Below, in pieces: positions 17,693 through 22,500 of a stretch of DNA of 22,500 bases (positions are counted from its first letter, which is position 1; each line of letters starts with the position of its first letter). This DNA comes from Takakia lepidozioides. Lineage: Eukaryota > Streptophyta > Takakiopsida > Takakiales > Takakiaceae. The notes below the pieces were generated by a model. The model searched no databases and had not been told where the DNA came from. It saw only the letters and a program-made list of their open reading frames with translations. The stretch is taken from assembly GCA_030704615.1 (NCBI GenBank), contig CM060736.1:1-22500 (forward strand), given 5' to 3'. The position numbers and the translations under genes were made by a program.

Positions 17693-18076
17693 GAAAACTC
17701 CTTCTCACTATTAATACAAATAAGTTTTTTAATTATGTTGAAAATAAATCCTGAAATAGATATTTATTTGAAATTTATAGAAAATGGTTCCATGACTTTG
17801 GAGTAGAGATGGCTAGGAAGTGGGAGAGAGGGAAGGAAGAAGAAAATGGAGGAATGGGAGAGATGGGATAGAAATAGGTTAAAAAAGGTTCAAAAACAAA
17901 AAGATTTTTTTTAAGTAATTTTTGTTTCTTGTTCAGAAATGAAATCGACAATAATTGAATTATCCATTTGATGTACAAATTTATACAATGTTTTTTCCTC
18001 TCTCCAGTTCCGATTCATTTAACTCCCAACTCGAAATACTATATCTTATAAATACATAAATTAAATTAATCGTTTT
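17693..18076. other. rps8-rpl14 spacer with a purine-rich tract
   Basis: An unusually long spacer for this cluster (384 bases). The plus strand between about 17800 and 17880 is almost all purines, so the transcribed (minus-strand) RNA is pyrimidine-rich. The unedited rpl14 frame would extend through part of it to 17981, but without conservation. No other gene is seen. Confidence 0.6.
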
Positions 18077-18445
18077 TTGTAATACCTCGGGGGCTAATGG
18101 GACTATTTTAGTGAAGTTAGATTCTCGTAATTCTCGAGCAACTGGACCGAAAACACGAGTCCCTTTAGGATTTCCTTCTTGATTAGTGGCAACAGCAGCA
18201 TTATCATCAAATTGTATGATGGTTCCATTGTTACGTTTGAGTTCCTTACAGGTACGTACAATCACAGCTCTAACTATTTCTGATTTTTTAAGAGGCATAT
18301 TCGGTACCGCTTCTTTAACCACGGCAATAATTATATCACCGATATGTGCATATTTACGATTACTAGCTCCTAATACTCGAATACACATTAGTTTCCGAGC
18401 TCCACTATTGTCCGCTACATTTGGATAAGTTTGAGGTTGAATCGT
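18077..18445 (-). CDS. rpl14: 50S ribosomal protein L14, start and stop both need editing
   Basis: L14 sits at the subunit interface of the large subunit. The family starts [20 protein letters not shown]. The sequence here has ACG ATT CAA CCT in that place (ACG at 18443-18445) and continues in frame. The conserved ending LAPEVL is followed by CAA (18077-18079). With both edited, the protein is exactly 122 residues. A genomic ATG at 18388 would remove the first 19 residues and the genomic stop at 17981 would add 32 unconserved ones, so both are rejected. Further edits are predicted at TYP, AVATNQ and IVPLAP. Confidence 0.93.
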
Positions 18446-18595
18446 TTTTCTCTTTCTCGGAAAGTGAAAATCCCCCCTAAGAGGTAAGAAATGAATTCTC
18501 TCCTTCGGGGGGCGTGAATTTAATATTACTAAATCTATTTATATAATGATTTCTTCTCCACCTCTACTTCGGAAAGTGAAGAAGAAAAAAAATAG

Positions 18596-19946
18596 TTATA
18601 TAGAGGTTTCTGGATTTGTTTTTTGTATAGTTGTAGCGGTAATAAATTGGGTACGTATAGGCATTTTGTATGCAGCTATTCTCATAGCTGCTCCAGCAAC
18701 AGTTTCTGATACTCCACCTATTTCATAAAGTATTCCACCTGGTTTGACAATAGATACCCAATATTCTGGAGATCCTTTCCCCGAACCCATACGTGTTTCT
18801 GCGGGTCGCATAGTTATAGGTTTGTCGGGAAATATGCGTATCCATATCTTTCCACCACGACGAGCATAACGAGTAATTGCTCGTCGTCCCGCTTCTATTT
18901 GTCTAGAAGTGATCCAAGCAGGCTCAAGTGCTTGAAGGGCAGATTTACCAAAACAAATACGATTGCCTCGAGTAGATATCCCCTTCATTCTCCCTCTATG
19001 TTGTTTACGAAATCTCGTTCTTTTAGGGTTATAGTCGATCTATTATTCCATCTCTACTTCAAAATCGGACGTGAAAGTTTTCTCTCATCCGGCTCCTCGT
19101 GAATAAAAATCTTGTAAAATTTTTAATTTTACAGAAATATAAAATATATAATAAAGAAAGTTATATAATTTGTCCCACTTTCGATGTAGAAAAAAACAGA
19201 TGAATAAAAAGAAATAGTGTCGGTAAGACAGCAGATTTTTCTATCTAATGGAATTTTGTAATAATTGAAAGTTTCACGGGCGAATATTAACTCAAACTCA
19301 TTAAAATTTTGTTTATTTGAAATTAAAAAGAGGTTATTTATAGTTGTTGCTTATAGCTCCTTTATTGGTTACTACTATAGAATCGGTTTATTTCGCCATC
19401 CCGTCCGATAAATGAATAAAATTTGACACAAATTTTATTCACTCATAGGTTCCATCGTTCCCATAACTTCCAAGTTTACGTTTAGGTTCCTTTTGTACGA
19501 TGGAGCTTCGTCCCTGCCGTTACATAGTCGATTCCCTTAGTGTTTCTCGAGGTAAAGCTCTTATTTTATCTTGTTCCAATAAATTAAGAATCAATTTTTG
19601 TTACAAATAAGATTCGTTTTATGCCTTATTACACCGTTTTTCGAAAGTTCTTGAAAGGTTTTTTTTAACCATACGTTTGAAAAAAATACGTAATAATTTA
19701 TATATATATATTTTTTTTTTATTAATACTATGGAATACTTCTTCGCTTCATAAATCAATCTTTTTGTTTTTATGGAAAAAGCTTTTAAACGAATATAACT
19801 ATGATTTTTTTAGTTCGCTTATTGGATTGTTTCAATACGAAGCAATGAGTTATTTTCTGGTATAGACTAGAATTAATTGTGTTTCTCAGTTCTTCCGAAC
19901 CTGAAAAAAAAGAAATAATAATTCGAACGAGTCGCGCACTAAGCAT
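18596..19946 (-). CDS. rpl16: 50S ribosomal protein L16 (two exons)
   Basis: L16 helps form the tRNA-binding A site region. Exon 1 is nine bases, ATGCTTAGT (19938-19946). Exon 2 is 18596-19027, beginning [20 protein letters not shown]. The blocks [40 protein letters not shown] and [11 protein letters not shown] are clear. The joined frame gives 146 residues. A CAA at 18623-18625 (ATTIQKTN) would give about 137 residues if edited to a stop, so the C-terminus is uncertain. Possible edits include Arg-to-Cys (GNRICFGK) and Ser-to-Phe (GKSALQ). It lies between rps3 and rpl14. Confidence 0.92.
19028..19937 (-). other. rpl16: Group II intron of rpl16
   Basis: The intron is about 910 bases. Domain V is at 19062-19095 (minus strand), beginning GAGCCGGATG and ending ACGTCCGATTT, and the 3' end reads GACTATAAC. 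The 5' end reads GCGCGACTCG, where the other introns here have GTGYGACTCG: intron position 2 is C. A run of TA repeats and T tracts lies near 19698-19720. Confidence 0.87.
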
Positions 19947-20061
19947 AGCAACTTCTTTAAAATGGTTAATAAGATCTTATTACATAAGTAAATTTTTGAA
20001 ATAATATATTTTTTTTTTAGATTTGATGTAAAAGTAAAAAAAGTTAATTTGAAGAGATCAA

Positions 20062-20718
20062 CTATTTTTCATCCTGAAATATCCAAATTTTTATTCCTAA
20101 TACTCCATAAATAGTTTGAGCTGGATAGTAACAATAATCAATTTTAGCTCGAAGAGTTTGTAGAGGAACTCTACCTTCTCTAGCCCATTCTATACGAGCA
20201 ATTTCAGCTCCATTAAGACGTCCCGCTATTTGTATCTTAATACCTCTTATACTCGTTTTTCCGGCTAATTCAATAGCTTTTTTCATGGTTCTTCTAAAAG
20301 CAACTCTGCTTTCTAGCTGTGAAGCAATATATTCCGCAAGGATTTTCGGCTCTCCATAGGGTTTCGTTACTTCCGTCAAAGTCATGCGAAGTTTCCGATC
20401 CCCAGGATTTAAAATATTCTGTACGTCTATTTTTAATTGTTCAATTCCTCGGCCACGACTTTCCACTAACAACGCAGGAAATCCCGTATGTATTTCGACT
20501 TGAATCAAATCTGTTTTTCTCTTTATCTCAACACGTGCAATTCCCCCATAATTCGAGGAACTCCTTATATGTTTGCGTACATAACTCTCAATACAATTAC
20601 GCATTTTTTGATCTTCCTGAAGAAGTTTGGAATGATTTTTTGGTTGTGCGAACCGATAAGAACGATGATTTTGGGTCACACCAAGTCGAAAACCAAGTGG
20701 GTTAATTTTTTGTCCCAT
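20062..20718 (-). CDS. rps3: 30S ribosomal protein S3
   Basis: S3 contacts mRNA at the entry channel. The frame has 218 residues, starting [20 protein letters not shown] and ending IWIFQDEK. The KH-type RNA-binding region ([18 protein letters not shown] to [10 protein letters not shown]) and the C-terminal [20 protein letters not shown] block are intact with a genomic start and stop. It stands in contrast to the photosynthesis genes: almost no edits are needed. Confidence 0.95.
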   Translation of the reverse strand: MGQKINPLGFRLGVTQNHRSYRFAQPKNHSKLLQEDQKMRNCIESYVRKHIRSSSNYGGIARVEIKRKTDLIQVEIHTGFPALLVESRGRGIEQLKIDVQNILNPGDRKLRMTLTEVTKPYGEPKILAEYIASQLESRVAFRRTMKKAIELAGKTSIRGIKIQIAGRLNGAEIARIEWAREGRVPLQTLRAKIDYCYYPAQTIYGVLGIKIWIFQDEK

Positions 20719-20770
20719 GCATCTCTTCCCTCTTCGATGATATTAGCATAAAAACTTCTCCAATCTCTTT

Positions 20771-21130
20771 TTATTTAGATTTATTTTTTACTACAATAGT
20801 TATATGACAAGTAGGTTTATGTATGGGATAACCGCGTCCCTGAGCTCTGGGTTGAAATCTTTTCAAAACAGTACCTTCATCTACTTTGGCTTCACCTACA
20901 ATTAAATCAGTTTTACTTAAGTTAAAATTATGACTTGCATTTGCTGCTGCGGGAGAAATTAATTGTAGTATGGGGTAGCATGCTCGATAAGGCATGAATT
21001 CCGGTATCGTAAGTGCTTGTTCATATGAACGACCACGAATCTGATTAACTACTCTCCGTGCTTTATGAGCAGACATACGTATATGTCTAGCTAAAGCTCG
21101 GACCTCTGGATCTGAGTCATTAGTTTTCAT
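20771..21130 (-). CDS. rpl22: 50S ribosomal protein L22
   Basis: L22 lines the peptide exit tunnel. The ATG at 21130 gives [20 protein letters not shown] and 119 residues; it is preceded by AGGAGG at 21140-21145, nine bases away, which decides the start against the in-frame TTG just before it. The conserved [20 protein letters not shown] and [20 protein letters not shown] are intact. [10 protein letters not shown] suggests Thr-to-Met and Pro-to-Leu edits. The gap to rps19 is 17 bases. rpl22 is retained in the plastid here, unlike in legumes. Confidence 0.94.
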   Translation of the reverse strand: MKTNDSDPEVRALARHIRMSAHKARRVVNQIRGRSYEQALTIPEFMPYRACYPILQLISPAAANASHNFNLSKTDLIVGEAKVDEGTVLKRFQPRAQGRGYPIHKPTCHITIVVKNKSK

Positions 21131-21147
21131 CAAACGTTACCTCCTAA

Positions 21148-21426
21148 TTAACGACGAGATTTTCTATCGCTTTTTGCATGTCCTCGAAAAGTTCGAGTAG
21201 GTGCAAATTCCCCCAGTTTGTGACCCACCATGCGATCCGTTACATAAATAGGTAAATGTTCCTGTCCATTATGAACAGCAATGGTATGACCAATCGTTGT
21301 GGGTACGATAGTAGAGGCGCGAGACCAAGTCACTATTATTTTTTTTTCTTCTTTCACGTTAAGACCCTCAATTTTTTTCAGTGAGTGATCAGCTACGAAA
21401 GGGCCTTTCTTTAGTGAACGTGTCAT
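21148..21426 (-). CDS. rps19: 30S ribosomal protein S19
   Basis: S19 binds the small-subunit head with S13. The ATG at 21426 gives [20 protein letters not shown] and the family's 92 residues. GGAGGG at 21436-21441 is nine bases upstream and supports this start; an upstream TTG in frame is not needed. The end [13 protein letters not shown] matches the family. DHSLKK probably needs a Ser-to-Leu edit. Confidence 0.95.
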   Translation of the reverse strand: MTRSLKKGPFVADHSLKKIEGLNVKEEKKIIVTWSRASTIVPTTIGHTIAVHNGQEHLPIYVTDRMVGHKLGEFAPTRTFRGHAKSDRKSRR

Positions 21427-21482
21427 TGCCAACTACCCTCCGTTTTTCTTCTTTCTTTTTTCTCTTCGCCTAAGTTCATTCC

Positions 21483-21916
21483 TTAGCTTTTTCTACGGCG
21501 ACGCAGAATCAAATTATTACTATATTTATTATTTCTTCGAGTCCTTTTTCCAAGTGCAGTATGGCCCCAAGGAGTTAATGGTTTCTTCCTACCAATCGGG
21601 GCTCGGCCTTCACCACCTCCATGAGGATGATCTACAGGATTCATAACAACTCCCCTTACCCTGGGGCGTCTACCCAGCCAACGTTTAGATCCAGCTTTAC
21701 CCGTGGTCCGATTATTAGCATCAACATTACCCACTTGACCGATCGTAGCTAAACAAAATTGAGATATTAAACGAACTTCTCCGGGAGGTAATCTTAATGT
21801 AGCTAATCGACCTTCTTTCGCAACGGGTTTGGCTACAGCGCCCGCAGCTCTCGCTAATTGTCCACCTTTACCAGGTGTTATTTCTACGTTATGCGTGGCG
21901 GTGCCTAGAGGCATAT
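21483..21916 (-). CDS. rpl2: 50S ribosomal protein L2, exon 2
   Basis: L2 is part of the peptidyl transferase centre. Exon 2 reads [20 protein letters not shown] through to [11 protein letters not shown], with the conserved [20 protein letters not shown] containing the critical His. The 5' exon border is placed two bases before the ATG, as in other land plants; a border directly at 21914 is also possible because the sequence before it reads ACCAAT. Exon 1 lies beyond the right end of the window. Thr-to-Ile and Pro-to-Leu edits are possible (TATHN, AKPVAK). Confidence 0.93.
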
Positions 21917-22500
21917 TGGTTGAAGTAGACTATTATTATTGATATTGATTGATCGATATAAGTAAAAGTCCCTTCCCAAACTGTACGAGCCTTTCTCAAG
22001 GCATACAGCTTTCTAGACGTATTTATTATAGTTTATATATATATATAACTATTTTTTTTTTACGAATAAGAAAGAAAACATAAATTTTCAAATTCTTTTT
22101 CATTATTTACATCCTAGTTATTCTTTCATCACCTGGCTTATCTCTTCCATACAGCTCCGGAATGAATGACTTTACCAATTCACGCTAACATCTCTTCTAT
22201 GTCTTGTAATAACTTAGGAGGCATATTTCACATCATTCTCTCTCTTTATATATATATCTATATATATATATAGATAAATAAAAGAATATTTCACTATCTA
22301 GCTTCGAATTTGCCTTTGACCATCAAATCGAATGTGAGTAACTCGTTTTTTGTTGTTAACTATATGTTCAAAAACAAGGGTTGCCTATATCCGTTTTTCG
22401 TTTATGCTTAAGACGAAATAGAGTCTTCTCCATATTATGGTATCTCTGAAGTTTATAATATATTTTTTAGTACGAAACTTTATCACATGCTATTTTTATC
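21917..22500 (-). other. rpl2: Group II intron of rpl2 (partial)
   Basis: Domain V is at about 21978-22011 on the minus strand, beginning AAGCTGTATG and ending CGTACAGTTT, followed by the 3' end CTTCAACCA(AT). No GTGYG 5' splice site with an rpl2 exon is found before the window end, so the intron continues past 22500. TA microsatellites lie at about 22036-22047 and 22228-22272. Confidence 0.8.

Overview
This window is part of the large single-copy region of a plastid (chloroplast) genome from an early-diverging land plant. The gene order is the conserved land-plant one: psbJ-psbL-psbF-psbE on the minus strand; petL-petG on plus; trnW and trnP on minus; psaJ-rpl33-rps18 on plus; rpl20, rps12 exon 1 and clpP on minus; the psbB-psbT-psbH-petB-petD operon on plus with psbN antisense inside it; then rpoA and the S10/spc-type ribosomal protein cluster (rps11, rpl36, infA, rps8, rpl14, rpl16, rps3, rpl22, rps19, rpl2) on minus. 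Spacers are very AT-rich, and seven group II introns, one of them trans-spliced, are present in whole or part.

The outstanding property is that many genes cannot be read correctly from the DNA. Conserved Leu, Phe, Trp, Tyr, Cys and Met positions appear as Ser, Pro, Arg, His and Thr codons that differ from the expected codon by C in place of T. Five genes begin with ACG where ATG is expected (rpl33, psbB, psbH, petB, rpl14). Six genes have CAA, CAG or CGA exactly where the family's stop codon lies (psbL, petL, petG, petB, petD, rpl14). This is the signature of massive C-to-U RNA editing. Codons that would need the reverse U-to-C change are almost absent; one in psaJ is the best candidate.

A second unusual element is a full-length but broken tufA (elongation factor Tu) relic between psbE and petL. 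It keeps recognisable sequence along nearly its whole length but has several stops, frameshifts and lost GTP-binding residues.

Organism (inference): AT-rich spacers, retained rpoA, infA and trnP-UGG, collinear gene order, and dense, nearly C-to-U-only editing suggest a bryophyte. A hyper-editing early moss (Takakia-like) or a hornwort fits best; a Haplomitrium-like liverwort or an Isoetes-like lycophyte cannot be excluded. Most hornworts would be expected to show many U-to-C sites, which are not evident here.

Functionally the window covers photosystem II (psbJ, L, F, E, B, T, H and assembly factor psbN), cytochrome b6f (petL, petG, petB, petD), photosystem I (psaJ), the plastid Clp protease, the plastid RNA polymerase alpha subunit and the translation machinery. 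Convergent gene pairs and operon junctions are marked by strong stem-loops typical of plastid mRNA 3' ends.
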